Of a stretch of DNA of 64,000 nucleotides, positions 20,742 to 32,189 are shown piece after piece. Made by a program: the position numbers and the translations under genes. A model generated the notes under the pieces. That model did no database searches, was not told the origin of the DNA, and saw nothing but the letters and a program-made list of their open reading frames with translations. The first letter of the stretch is position 1. Every line of letters begins with the position of its first letter. The stretch is from Simmondsia chinensis (taxonomy: Eukaryota; Streptophyta; Magnoliopsida; Caryophyllales; Simmondsiaceae): contig JAGTTD010000020.1 of assembly GCA_018398585.1 (NCBI GenBank), forward strand, positions 20,494,350 through 20,558,349, read 5' to 3'.

Positions 20742-23700
20742 ATGCCAAAACTCCCTAATAACATGTCTGTCGATAACGATTTCACTCCTGATCACGATGA
20801 CCAAGAATTCAGAAACAAGAGAGCCTTGGATTTCATCGAACATTTGACTGTGAATGCTGATGAAATCCAAACACGGGTCTTAACGGAGATCATTAGCCGT
20901 AACGCCAACGTTGAGTACCTGCAGAGGCACGGCCTTAAGGGCGGTGCGGATAGGGGAACGTTCAAGAGAGTGGTGCCTGTTGTTGGGTATGAGGATTTGG
21001 TGACCGATATTGAGCGGATTGCTAATGGTGATAAATCTCCGATTCTTTGCTCGACTCCCATCTCCGAGTTCTTGACTAGGTATGTATCTTGTTTCTTTTT
21101 TTTGAGAAATTCATGTATAACAAAATTTCACATTAGAGTTTGGGTTTACACTGCAATCCCATAGTTTGATGAATTAAACTGTTAGTCCATTAATTATTTT
21201 TGAACTTTAAAGTCTTATCGGTTAGGGTGAAACAATTTTTCTTCAAAAAAGTCACCAACTTTCTAGCATTGATATATTGCCTTTCCTATTTATGGCATAT
21301 CTTTTTGGTATATATCATCATCTCTATGTCCCATGATGCCACGTTTTAGTTAAAATCTAGTCACTAGAAATTGCCCTAAATTGTCTTCGACCTTTACAAA
21401 TACTGAACTGTAATTTATCATTAGTATTGTGAACCCAAAAAAAAAAAAAAATCATGCAAGCTCCTAAACTATTCTATCGAAAACATAGAAGGCATGAAAC
21501 ATGAAACGTATCAAAAGTTGGAGACTTTTGTCAATCAGGTTATTTATGCGGGTTTGTCGGTTCAAAATATTTACGGGTCTGCCTCTGCGAAAAAAGATGA
21601 TCCATAGTTTTTCTCATATCTTATTTAGGGTTTCGTGTTGTTTTGTTATGATTTGAACTCTTTATTTATTTATATTATTATTATTATTTGTTAACAAGTT
21701 ATTCAAATAGGGCCAAATATTTTAATAAAAAGATTACGATGGATAACGCAAAGGAAAGTATGAAAACGAAAAAGGCACAGTACATCACTTTTATATTCTA
21801 ATATTTCTGTGCATTCTTGCCCAAATTATTGGAGCATAATTAAAATATTATTATAAAGTTTTGCTTTCAACTTTTTATAAAGTGGGTTTTCATATATTAT
21901 ATGAGTGCACGCTTATCAAAGATCTTAACTTCAAACTTCTTAACCCCCTATTTTAGTTAAGAAAATAACTAATTGTATGTTGAATATGTATTTAATTGTA
22001 TAAGTAATATCTATGACTTAGAATAATTCAATTAAATTGGGTTTATTTATCACATGGGTCTATATTTTATCATGCTTGTCATTTTAGTCTTTATACTTTT
22101 ATGTCAATTTAGTTTAAACGTTAACATGGGTATAGGCGTTTAGATTTTTCTGGGGTATTTTGTTGTATTGTGTTTCTCTTTTTTAACTTTTGTGAGCTTT
22201 CTCGGGCTCTACTTGGTAGATGCCTCGATTTTGTATACAAAATTGTCTCTCTAATTATTGAAAAAAAATTTGTCAATTTATTTCTTGCGTAATTTATATT
22301 ACTTCAATTTAGATTTAATATAAATTAGTGGCAAATTAGAGATGAAATTTCTAATTGTAGGGTCAGAGGTGGATTTGTATTGGGTCAAGGGTCGATTTGT
22401 ATTAAGTTACTTGTATCTCACTTGAGCGGGCCTTTAAAAATTATGCCATTAACGTAACTTTCAATTTCACTGAGACTAAAAATTAACATAAATATGAATT
22501 ATACATAAATACAGTTAAAAATACAAAAATTAAGTTGATATATAGTAAGCAAGTATGGGGTTTTGAGTTGAATATATTTGTTAGGCTACCTATATTAATA
22601 TATATGGCTAAAATATCATGCTAACCTATACACGCAATTATAATAGTTATATATAATGCAAATTTAATTCTTCACCTATCATACTTAGCTTAGGTAATAA
22701 CTTGTTCCACAAAAAACTCTACATAGACTATAGTTCGACATTAAAATTTGAACATTTTTTTTTGATAAGGAGCAAAGAAGCTTATAATATAAAGTAGAGC
22801 ATATCTATTCAAATAGGGCCCTTGGAAACAGAAGAACCGAGAGCTAAAAGAACAAAAAGACAAAGCTGTAGTCGTATACCTCTAATTTCTCTTGCGTCCA
22901 CCGACATTACTACACACCAAAAGCAACAGTAAAGAAAAAACAACCATCAGTCCCTAGTACACTAAAAGCAACATTCTCAGTGCCCCAAGTGTTCCCGCCT
23001 AAGTAAGGTCTGGGGGGTGGATGTACGCAGCCTTTTCCTTTCAGGGTATCTCGAAGGGAGGCTGTTTCTAAGAAGCCCCAACTAGGGAGGTGCAACACGA
23101 GGACTTCTTAGGAGGTCACCCATCTTGATAATACTCTCGCTTAAACACGCTTAACTTCAGAGTTCTAATGAGATCCGGTGCTTACGTGTTGGTACCTTCT
23201 TGGGTACATAATCTAGTACACTAGGTTATTTAATTAATTTTCAAATAAAACAATATTTTATGTTTATACCAATTTTTAAAACTGATGAAAGTGTAATTAT
23301 TTACAGCTCAGGAACATCCGGAGGAGAGAGGAAGCTAATGCCAACAATCGAAGAGGAAATGGAAAGAAAGTGCTTGTTATTTAGCTTAGTAATGCCTGTC
23401 ATGGCTCAATTTATCCCTGGCCTAGACATGGACAAAGGCATGTACTTCCTCTTTATCAAATCCGAGTCGAAGACACCGGGTGGGCTCGTGGCTCGACCTG
23501 TTTTAACCAGCTATTTGAAAAGCCGCCAATTCATGTCTAGACCTTTTGATCCCTACACTAACTACACGAGCCCGAATGAGACCATCCTCTGCTCTGACTC
23601 AACCCAAAGCCTGTACTCGCAGCTCCTTTGTGGGCTGATCCAAAGTAGTCAAGTTCTTCGCGTTGGGTCTATCTTTGCTTCTGGCTTCATCCGAGCTATT

Positions 23701-25781
23701 AAGTTCTTAGAAAAGAATTGGGAGCTTCTTTGTCAGGATATCAGAATTGGGTCGCTAAACCCTCGAATAATCACTGACCCATCTGTCAAAGAATCAGTTA
23801 TGAAGATCCTTAGACCTGACCTAGATTTGGCTGATAAAATTGAGGCAGAGTGTAAGAAGGGTTCATGGAGAGGGATAATAACGAGGTTGTGGCCTAACAC
23901 AAAGTGCATTGAGGTGATTGTAACGGGGACCATGGCACAATATATTCCGACACTAGATTATTATGGCAATGGGCTACCATTAGTGTGCACCATATACGCC
24001 TCAAGTGAGTGTTTTTTTGGGATTAATTTGAACCCAATTTGTGACCCGAGTGAGGTTAAGTATACATTGTTGCCCAACATGGGTTACTTTGAGTTCTTGC
24101 CGGTGAATCGAGATGGGGGAAAAGAGGAGTTGGTTGATCTTGTGGATGTCAAGGTGGGAGAAGAGTACGAGCTTGTCGTTACAACTTATGCTGGTAAGTA
24201 ACTAATTGTCAGTAGGATTTTATTTTCTATTTTCAGTTATATTCTTAAAACAAAAAGTTAAAAAACAGCAAAAAGAACCCATTCCTAAAACTAAATCCAA
24301 CTTTCTTTTTTTTTTTCCCCTTATAATTAAATATTTTTAACTAAAAATTAATAAACAAATGATACCTAGCTGCCCTATTTAAATTTTGTATTTCATGTAT
24401 GATATTATTTTACACATACTTCACAGCATTTCTAAATGTAAAGTCCCATATCGACACAAAACTGATGCCCAATTTCATTATGTTAAATTTTGTGCATCCC
24501 CAAAAAAAAAAAAAATTATAATATATATATGACGTTCTTATGAGAGCGTGAGAGGGGTGAATCTTGACCCTCCATTGTAATGGACGGCCAAGATTTGTTG
24601 CATATTAAAAAAAATAATAATTTACGGCCAAGATTTGTAGAGTATTGAAAAAAAATAATTTTTTTCCCTTACCCCTTCTTTCTTTCTACTCCGTGAAGGG
24701 GTATAGGTTGTAAATTGTTAATTTTTTTTGATGTTCTATGAATCTTGGCCCTCTATTACAATGGAGGACCAGAATTTACTCCTCTTATGCTCTCACTCTC
24801 TCATAAGAACATCAACCATATGATTAACTGATATTTTACGAGACTTATATTATAAATACGCATAAAATAAACTCGATTTATGTATTTAATAATTTTACTA
24901 GAACATGCAACGATAACTATTTGGTGTATTTGGTGTGTCTACTATTATTCTTAAACACATAACGTTTACTGAATTTGTGCATACATAACTTATTTATATA
25001 TAACATATTTCATTTTATAATATATATCAAATAATCAATATTGCACACAATATATTTGTCTCATTATTACTATGCAAGTACTTACTTACGTTTCTTTCCG
25101 CTATTGTGGGCTCTTTTGGACTCCGCTTCAGTGGGTGTTTCGGTTTTATAATAAGAGTTATCTCTCTAATTATCGAAATAGAAAATGCAATGATAAAACT
25201 CATTTTAATTATATCTAGTTTTTATGAACCTAATAGACGTTTACTAAAAGTAATTTGTTCATGGAATATAATAATTGAATAATGAAATTAAATGGACATT
25301 AATTTCCATAGCAAAGAATAGTCTACAATTTTATTTAAGGTCTGATTGTACTAGGTTCACTACTTAAACATTATACTTTTTTTGTGCTAATTAAGAAAAG
25401 GAAAATCCTCAGGTCACGTATCCGAGCAAAATTAAAGCAAAATTACAGATCTTCTATTTCAAGTTTAAATTTGTATTATGATCAAAGTCAGATAAGTAAA
25501 ACACTCAATTTTAAACATGATTCACAGATCTTAACGAGGAAGAAAAGAGTAGGGCTTAAATTATGTATACAAAAATTTTCTTAACACCATGAAGGAATAG
25601 GAAAATGCATACTAACTGGAGTATATTGTATATGTGATAATAACTCAATAAATTATTATAATTTAATAACCTATGTTTTTGTTATCTCATGTATTCAATA
25701 CTTACATTTTATAATTATAATAAAGAATGATTGTAACATTGTAGGCACTGCATAAAGGAATAACGTTATCCGCATATTCTT

Positions 25782-25817
<36 letters not shown>

Positions 25818-26864
25818 GTGCTAACGAGGAACCCCGTTACTCGATAAGCCCCAACTCCACAGGAGCCAATTGAGTCAAGGATTCCTCAAGCAGAGGTTCA
25901 AGAGAGAATTGAATTCTAGAGTTTTTGGCCTAAAGTAATATTTTATCCCCTCTTTTATCTCCAACCATTAAGGAAAGGCCCTGGTAGATGTTATTTCCAT
26001 ATGCAATCTATACATAATATATATCTTCTACGTATATGATAAAAAAATCATTTAGTCACCAAAGCCTATAATTCAATAATAAAAGTTATTTCTTTTTAAC
26101 TATATAAATCATTCAAACTAGCACTTTGAATTGTGTACGTAAAACATTTTTCAAAACCAAAAATGGTGATGTCGGCATGTGTACAACTCTTACTATTTTT
26201 TTGATATTTATTGGACCTTAAAAAGGTTTATTTGTCTCATAAATATAACAAAACGAATTCTTGTGAAAAAATAGGTCTGTACAGATATCGTGTAGGGGAC
26301 ATCCTTCGAGTGGCTGGATTCAAGAACAAGGCACCCCAGTTCACCTTTCTACGTCGGAAGAATGTGGCCCTCAGTGTTGACTCTGATAAGACTAATGAGG
26401 TCGAGCTTCAAAATGCTGTGAAGAATGCCACTAACCACCTCAATCCATTTGGTGCATCTCTCCTAGAGTACACGAGCTCTGTTGACACCTCTACTATACC
26501 AGGTCACTACGTGCTATTCTGGGAAATCTATTATACCACAATAGCGACACAGAAAATTCCTACATCAGTGCTTGAAGAGTGCTGCCTCACAATCGAGGAG
26601 TCACTAAATAGCGTGTATCGACAAGGGCGGTCCTCGGACAAGTCAATAGGGCCCTTGGAGATAAGGGTGGTTGAGGGGGGCACATTTGATAAGCTCATGG
26701 ATTGGGCATTGAACCACGGTGCATCCATTAACCAGTATAAGACACCGCGATGCGTCAAATATGGCCCAATTATTGACTTATTGAACTCAAGAGTAGTTTC
26801 TAGATACTTTAGCCCGAAATGCCCGAAATGGGTCCCGGGTCATAAGCAATGGTGCACTAATTAG
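20742..26864 (+). CDS. GH3: GH3 acyl-acid amido synthetase (group II, GH3.1/GH3.6-like), three exons
   Basis: An enzyme of the GH3 family. By similarity it adenylates indole-3-acetic acid with ATP and joins it to an amino acid, lowering free auxin in the cytosol. Exons are 20742-21079, 23307-24193 and 26275-26864, giving 604 residues, a normal family length. The splice sites are GT...AG: actag|gtatgt, ttacag|ctcagg, gctg|gtaagt and aatag|gtctgt. Nucleotide-binding motifs are all present: [10 protein letters not shown] at about residue 113, YASSECFFG at 343 and YRYRVGD at 411-417. The conserved C-terminus SPKCPKW.PGHKQW is also there. Group II assignment rests on residues shared with GH3.1/GH3.6 proteins and is by eye; the exact paralogue is not certain. 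GH3 genes are usually auxin-induced. No break is seen. Confidence 0.95.
22125..22268 (+). repeat. LINE/SINE 3' tail in GH3 intron 1
   Basis: It begins aacatgggtataggcgttta and ends aattgtctctctaattattg plus A-run, with ggggtattttgttgtatt inside. It is the same family as 13740-13935. It is 5'-truncated and in the same orientation as GH3. Confidence 0.6.
22965..23212 (-). mobile_element. 5S-rRNA-headed, Au-like-tailed SINE, copy 3 (best preserved)
   Basis: On the minus strand the 5S part runs from caccggatctcattagaact through gatgggtgacctcct to cctcgtgttgcacc, almost the whole rRNA. The Au-like tail follows: gaaacagcctcc, ggctgcgtacatcc, cttaggcggga, gcactgagaatgttgctttt. A perfect 11-bp target duplication ctagtacacta lies at 22954-22964 and 23213-23223, proving insertion as one unit. 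It sits antisense in GH3 intron 1, about 95 bp before exon 2. Confidence 0.88.
24531..24813. mobile_element. MITE in GH3 intron 2
   Basis: The left end gacgttcttatgagagcgtg and the reverse complement of the right end gatgttcttatgagagagtg match closely. Farther in, cctccattgtaatgga and ggccaagatt recur as inverted partners, so the TIRs reach about 60-80 bases. The element is 283 bp with no coding capacity. No clear target duplication was seen. Confidence 0.75.
25085..25185 (+). repeat. LINE/SINE 3' tail in GH3 intron 2
   Basis: It contains tttccgctattgtgggctct and ends ataagagttatctctctaat plus tatcgaaa. This matches the terminus of the repeat at 22125-22268 and 13740-13935. Confidence 0.5.
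25787..25925 (-). repeat. Retroposon remnant with about 30-base poly(T)
   Basis: A run of about 30 T is followed by GC-richer sequence (ggtgctaacgaggaaccccg, then caggagccaattgagtcaag). On the minus strand this is a body followed by poly(A), as in a SINE or processed insert. The family was not recognised. Confidence 0.4.
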
Positions 26865-27222
26865 GGCAAAAAGAGCTACCTGATGTAGCTTCTTTTTATG
26901 AGATAATGACTACATCTTCGCTTTTAATGTAGGTGCGAAGAAAGTAGTCTATTAGTGTTATTATGAAAATTATTGCTTCTTCTCTATGTTTTTGTCGTAT
27001 CATTGAGAACATTATCAAGGTTATGGCCTCGAAATTGGAGGTCCCGGTTTTAAAATTCAACTCCATTTATGTTACCCACCAAAACAATATCCATGGTTTG
27101 ATCGTTGAGAAGGGACTCCTGATCATGGTCATATTGATCTCCATTTAGCTCACAAATCAAGTCAAATAACCAAATGTATTAAATTATGCAGCGGAGACTA
27201 GGGAATGTTTAAGTATTAGACG

Positions 27223-27676
27223 TAGGGGTGTATCTGAGTTGAGTAAAGCCCGAGCTCGTCAGACTTGGGGCTCCACTCATTTACATTTAGCTTGGCTTGG
27301 ATTTGGCTTATGTTACAGGCTTGGGCTCGAGCTCGGCTAGGTTGAACTCAAACGGGGTTCAGTGAGATCCAAACCAAACATTCAATTTTTAGGCTTATTT
27401 AAGCTTAATTTAGGCTCGTCTCAGCTCGGGCTTAGCCTATTTATGCTCGGGCTCACCTCATTGAAGCACAAACTTAGTTAAATTCGACATATTGAGGCTA
27501 ATAAATTATATTAAGATAAGACTCGTTTAGGCTTGTGAGCCTACGAGCTCGAGTTTCACTTGGCTAAAGCTTGGCTTAATATACTAAACAAGATGGCTCA
27601 CCTCGGCTCACGCTTGAAACAAGCCAAGCTTTTTGACGAGCCCATCACCAGCCAACTCTGCTCACTTGCACCCCTA
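27223..27676. mobile_element. hAT-type MITE downstream of GH3
   Basis: The element starts taggggtgtatctgagttga and its right end reads, in reverse complement, taggggtgcaagtgagcaga, a typical hAT terminus. It is 454 bp and non-coding, with many internal gctcgggctc-like motifs. The 8-bp flanks attagacg (27215-27222) and attagagg (27677-27684) form a target duplication with one mismatch, the length expected for hAT. It lies about 360 bp after the GH3 stop codon. Confidence 0.88.
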
Positions 27677-27684
27677 ATTAGAGG

Positions 27685-28119
27685 ATATTATTTGTCTTCT
27701 TTCGTTTGTCGTTCCTTCTCTCTCTCCCTCCCACTGTATGATTTATTTTTCTTAGTATGAGGTGTTGCTAACACTTTCAACTGTGTGCGAGAAATCTATT
27801 CCATATGGAAAGTTAGTCAGAGGGACGTACAAAGTGATGGGCTAGAGTGTGTCCCGTGGGTTACTCGAGCGCTCACCCTATTGCTCTAAGCTCTAGACTT
27901 GAGGCGACTGTCGAAATTTTGAACTATCGTTGATATAGGGGATGTTAAATTGGACCTGAAAGTTCAAACCCGATAGCAAATACATCTCCATTTACTTTGT
28001 GATTGTTGTATAACTGCAATTTCTTGATAAGTTCAGCTCTTCTGAGTTGTAATCTTCCCATTTTAATTACGTTTCTTTCAACTTCTTATTACTATTGTTT
28101 TCTTATTCTAGTTTCGAAC
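27685..28119. other. Intergenic DNA, no gene seen
   Basis: Mixed-composition DNA with no open frame that resembles a protein and no element ends that I can define. Confidence 0.5.
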
Positions 28120-28290
28120 TTGATTTTTTTTTTTTGTTTCCCGATAATTAGGGAGGAAAAGCTCATAACACAAAAGTCAACATCTTCTAAGAGAAACTTG
28201 TAAGGGACACACAGAGTTTGAAAATGGTAAAATAAAAAATACATCCACAATAATAAGACTAAAAATACCATCATACCCAACACTCAATAA
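28120..28290 (-). repeat. LINE/SINE 3' tail, minus orientation
   Basis: A T-run at 28122-28134 precedes gtttcccgataattaggga. On the minus strand this is tccctaattatcgggaaac followed by A, resembling the shared LINE tail. The body upstream of the tail was not recognised. Confidence 0.35.
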
Positions 28291-28294
28291 CACT

Positions 28295-28431
28295 TAAAAG
28301 AATGAGGAGCACGCCTAATGCAGGAGCCCTCTTGTATATTTATAGAGAACTTTACAATACAAAGGATTACAAGTGAAGGCCCAATGGGCCTGATATACAA
28401 ACATAAGACACCTATATAATATATTCTAACA
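28295..28431 (-). repeat. 3' LTR of copia-2 (about 137 bp)
   Basis: On the minus strand it begins TGTTAGAATATATT after a polypurine tract (TTGAGGGGGAA at 28432-28442). It holds a TATA-like CTATAAATATA and ends near CATTCTTTTA. The length is inferred by matching the few bases left beside the primer site at 42062, so the outer boundary is tentative. Confidence 0.55.
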
Positions 28432-28619
28432 TTCCCCCTCAACCAGAATAGGAGATAATCGGATGCAGAGGTTGTGCTTAAAAGAAGAAAAAGATGCCGC
28501 AGAAGACTCGTTATAAAAATGTCAGAAACTTGTTGGGAAGAGGGTACATCGAGAACTTGAACAAAGTGGATTAATAGACAAGTATGTAGCTGAAACATTA
28601 GCACAATAAGTCAAAGTGA

Positions 28620-30420
28620 CCCTGGGAAGAAGAAGACCAAGTTCACCAAGTAGAGACCGGAGCCAACAGCATTCTGAGACAGCATTAGCTGCAGCATGGT
28701 ATTCAGCTTCTGCACTGGATCAAACTATAGGTTGATGTTTAGAAGACCACGAAATTATATTGGTGCCTAGAAAAACATAGAAACCAGATGTGGAGCGACA
28801 AGTATCGGGACATCCAACCTAATTTATATCTGAGTATGCCACGTTTTGATCCATGTGAGTAGGAGATATAGTCAAACCATGATCTATTGTGCCTTTAATG
28901 TATCATAGAATGTGTTTGACAACCATCCAATGTGGCAAAAGCAAAGCATGCATAAAGAGACAAACTTGTTGCGCTGCATAGGAAATACTAGGACGAGTAA
29001 AGGTAAGATATTGTAAGGCACCAATAACAAACTGATACAAAGTGAGATCGGTCATGAGCTCTTCATCTACCAGGGAAAGTTTGGACTTAGAATTTGTGGG
29101 ATTGGCAACGGGCTTACATGAAAGCATGTTTGTTTTGTCAAGCAAATCATGAGCGTACTTGGATTGAGATAAGAATAGACCTGTAGGTAAATGAGACACT
29201 AAAATCCTGAGAAATAATTGAGGCACCCCAAGTCAGCCATACTGAACTCACAGCAAAGAGAATAAAGCAATGCATGGAGAAACGAGTCAGAAGAAGCAGT
29301 GAGAATTATGCCATCCACATAAACCAACAATATAACCATGTCAAGGCCATGACATGAGACAAATAATGATGAATCAGACTTACAACTGACAAATCCAAGA
29401 CGATGAAGAAAAGTAACAAAAAGAGTATACCATACGCGAAGTGCCTGTTTGAGACCATAAAGGGACTTGTTTAACTTGCAAACGTGATCAGGAAATTGAG
29501 AATTGTTGAACCGGGTGCTGATTCATACAAACTTCTTCATTGACAGTACCATTTAGAAAAGCATTCTGGACATCAAGTTGATGAACGGGCTACTTACGTG
29601 AAGTAGCAATGGTCAAGACAGTGTGAACTATAACAGGCTTAACAACTGGACTAAAGGTTTCACTATAATCAATCCTATACCTCTTTGTGAATCCTTGAGC
29701 AACTAAGCGGGCTTTATAGTGTTCAACCTGACAAGTGGAAGTCTGTTTAATGTGAAATACCCATTTGGAGCCAATGACATTGGCATTAAGAGGTTTAGGA
29801 ACGAGAGTCCAAGTCTTGTTAGAGCATTATATTCATCAAGCAATACGTGTAGCCTGTTATCATCGTTAAGAGAATGCTTATAAAAATATGGAACTTCAGG
29901 CAACACAATATGAATAAGCATAGAAGGTCTGAGAGGAGGTTTCACAATACCAGCTTTAGAGTGAGTGATCATAGGATGAACAAAACTAGTAAATGGCTGT
30001 AGGGACAGTGGGGCAGCGGGAGGGTCGGATGAAGACCAAGGCGGAGCAACCGACATGGGTAGCTTGTGCGCATCGGCAGTAGTCGGCATTGGAGGCACTG
30101 GGTCTGGCAACAGGGCAGCCGACGGGGGCTTTGAAATGGGAGGAGCCTCCGGTAGCGGTTGGGATGCCGGCAAAAGGTGATGATGCGAATGGAGATGAGA
30201 AAACATGATAGAGACATTGCATTATAGTTTGAGAGAAAGCACCCAGTCTTGCAAAAGGGAAATCTGTTTCATCAAAAGCAACATGCCTTAAGATAATGAC
30301 CTTGTTAATGGAGAGATTCAGACATTATTAACTTTTATGATTTAGTGGATATCCCAAGAAAACACACAAGGTAAACCGTGAAGTAAGTTTATGTGGAGTA
30401 GTTGCACTCAAGTTAGGGTA
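28620..30420 (-). pseudogene. Copia-2 RT and RNase H, broken
   Basis: At 30206-29703 is the Pro-rich spacer before RT, with KPPLRPSMLI. At 29830-29500 is the RVT_2 start ([20 protein letters not shown] and [10 protein letters not shown]). At 29226-28903 is later RT (QSKYAHDLLDKTNMLSCKPV, GALQYLTFTRPSISYAAQQV). At about 28860-28640 are RNase H remnants ([14 protein letters not shown]). The reading frame changes several times. Copia-3 begins directly after 30420. Confidence 0.75.
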
Positions 30421-30425
30421 ATAGG
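30421..30425. repeat. Target duplication of copia-3, left
   Basis: atagg, repeated at 36294-36298. Confidence 0.9.
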
Positions 30426-31067
30426 TGTGGGAAAATTATGTATTTTATTGATTTAAAAATTATCTATTGTTATCTATTTTATAAAATAAAAAATAAAAAT
30501 TAAATTAATATTCAGAAATTAAGTTGTCATTCAAAAGCCTGATTATATTACTGACTTAATTCTACGATCTCTGAACGTTAGCCACCAAACGTTGTGCATT
30601 TAAAGTGAATTCTTTAAATCTTCACTGTACATTTACATGAAATGAAGAAAAAGAAATAAGTTACATCTATAGTTTTTGTATCTATAAAAGCATGAGTTTT
30701 GTTGGAAAAGAAGAGGTAACAAAAAAGAAAAAGATCATTCCTTCATCCTCTATTCCTCTTTCAAAAATTGTGAGGTTGGTAATTATAATTCGGGAATTTT
30801 TGATCGCTGCACTGATAAAGGTCTGACGGGTTGTTGAATCCTGGGAAAGCAGCGTATGCAAATATAATACTCGTGTAGGAGAGGCATTTTCTTTCTAAGA
30901 AGAGCGTTCTCACGTGCCTCAATCCAACATAGGTGTTTCTTAACCCTTTCTGATTTACATTGTCATTGGATTACTATTGTTATTCTAGTTTTGTTGAGCA
31001 TCTCTACTTTGTTATAACTTTTTTGTTAAATCTTTGGTGCATTATATTATATTATATTTTTCTAACA
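30426..31067 (+). repeat. 5' LTR of copia-3
   Basis: It begins tgtgggaaaattatg and ends atttttctaaca. It aligns with 35684-36293 apart from the ~32-base indel. Confidence 0.9.
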
Positions 31068-31120
31068 ATCTTAGAAAGGAAACGTAGCTTAATTAAAAAA
31101 AAAAAAAAAAGACTTTAAAC

Positions 31121-31942
31121 ATGGACCTTCTAAACGCTTTGACTAGTAAACCGAAAAAATTTATGGAACAAAATTTTCTCTGTTGGCAACAATAGATGAA
31201 GTTTTGGCTTACCGAATTAGAACTACTTTCGGTGCTTCTCAATGATAAGAAAAAAGGTATCGAAAAATTACCTCTGAATCTAGTGGTACCCCTATTAGTA
31301 GTGACTCTGCTTCAACTGATATGACCACTTCTAATGATAAAGACATTTTATGCCATGATATAATTTTAAGTGCTTTGTCTGATAATATTTATTTCTGTCA
31401 TACTAAATCTGCTTTAGAACTATAGAATGCACTTGATTATAGACGGGACAGAAGAAAGAGGTTTAAAAAGATGCTCAGTTGAAATTTGGCTTGATTTTTA
31501 AATGGTTGATGGTAAAAATGTTACAGACCAAATTCATGAGTTTCAAAAAATGGTTTTTAGCATGAAAATAAAGGGGATTGAAATCAATGACATAGTGCTT
31601 ATTACTTCGCTCATTAAAAAGTTACCGCTATCTTGGTCCGATTTTGCTAGAAGTTTGAAACATAAACTTGAAAATTTTATTTTGGAAGAATTGTATGTTG
31701 CTTTGAAAATTGAGGACAACCATCGCTCTTCTAAGAACCAAATGCAAAAAATCGAGTTTCAAGCTAAGGCTCATATTGTTGAAAATTCTTATAAGCCAAG
31801 GAAAAAACCTTTCAAGAAAAATGGTCCTAAATGATATCATGGTGGGAATAACAATAAAAACAACAACAACAACAACAAAAACAACAACAACAATAATAAT
31901 AATAATAATAATAATAACAATAATAATAATAATAATAATAAC

Positions 31943-31973
<31 letters not shown>

Positions 31974-32070
31974 GTAGGCCTAAAGACAATACTAATCAGA
32001 ACCAGTGTTGGGTATGTAGGAAGACCAATCACATAGCTCAGGATTACTACCACCGTCATGGACAACCCTC
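31121..32070 (+). pseudogene. Copia-3 gag with poly-Asn tract
   Basis: ATG at 31121 (MDLLNALTSKPKKF) starts a gag in the same phase as the downstream protease and integrase. UBN2-type gag sequence at 31502-31834 (VTDQIHEFQKMVFSMKIKGI, LPLSWSDFARSLKHK) is followed by an in-frame AAC/AAT microsatellite of about 125 bp, giving a run of roughly 38 mostly Asn residues. The knuckle CWVCRKTNHIAQDY comes next, with the final Cys changed to Tyr. In-frame stops occur near 31187 and at 31832. Confidence 0.8.
31851..31975 (+). repeat. AAC/AAT microsatellite inside gag
   Basis: A run of AAC then AAT triplets, read in the gag frame as Asn with two early Lys. It lies just before the zinc knuckle. Confidence 0.95.
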
Positions 32071-32189
32071 TAAATCTCAAAATGCTTCTAAACCACAAGC
32101 TCAAGTGGTGACTGTGGGGGCTAACTCCGATTCCCATGCTAATGGGTGTTTTGTTAGCAGCCCAGAGTTGAATTCAATATCTTGGAATA

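Larger units (their letters stand above)
21080..23306 (+). other. GH3 intron 1 (2,227 bp) with repeat insertions
   Basis: A phase-2 intron joining AG to C of a Ser codon. It contains a LINE/SINE tail at 22125-22268 and a 5S-headed SINE at 22965-23212. Both lie in the 3' half. The rest is AT-rich with no gene. Confidence 0.9.
24194..26274 (+). other. GH3 intron 2 (2,081 bp) with repeat insertions
   Basis: A phase-1 intron splitting a Gly codon. It holds a MITE at 24531-24813, a LINE/SINE tail at 25085-25185 and a poly(T)-headed retroposon remnant near 25787-25925. No other coding sequence is supported. Confidence 0.9.

Noticed and set aside
25384..25584. A 66-codon frame in GH3 intron 2
   Set aside because: Lys/Arg/Ser-rich chance frame inside an intron, with no recognisable motif.
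31628..32137. A 169-codon minus-strand frame rich in Ile/Val
   Set aside because: It is the antisense reading of the gag AAC/AAT microsatellite.
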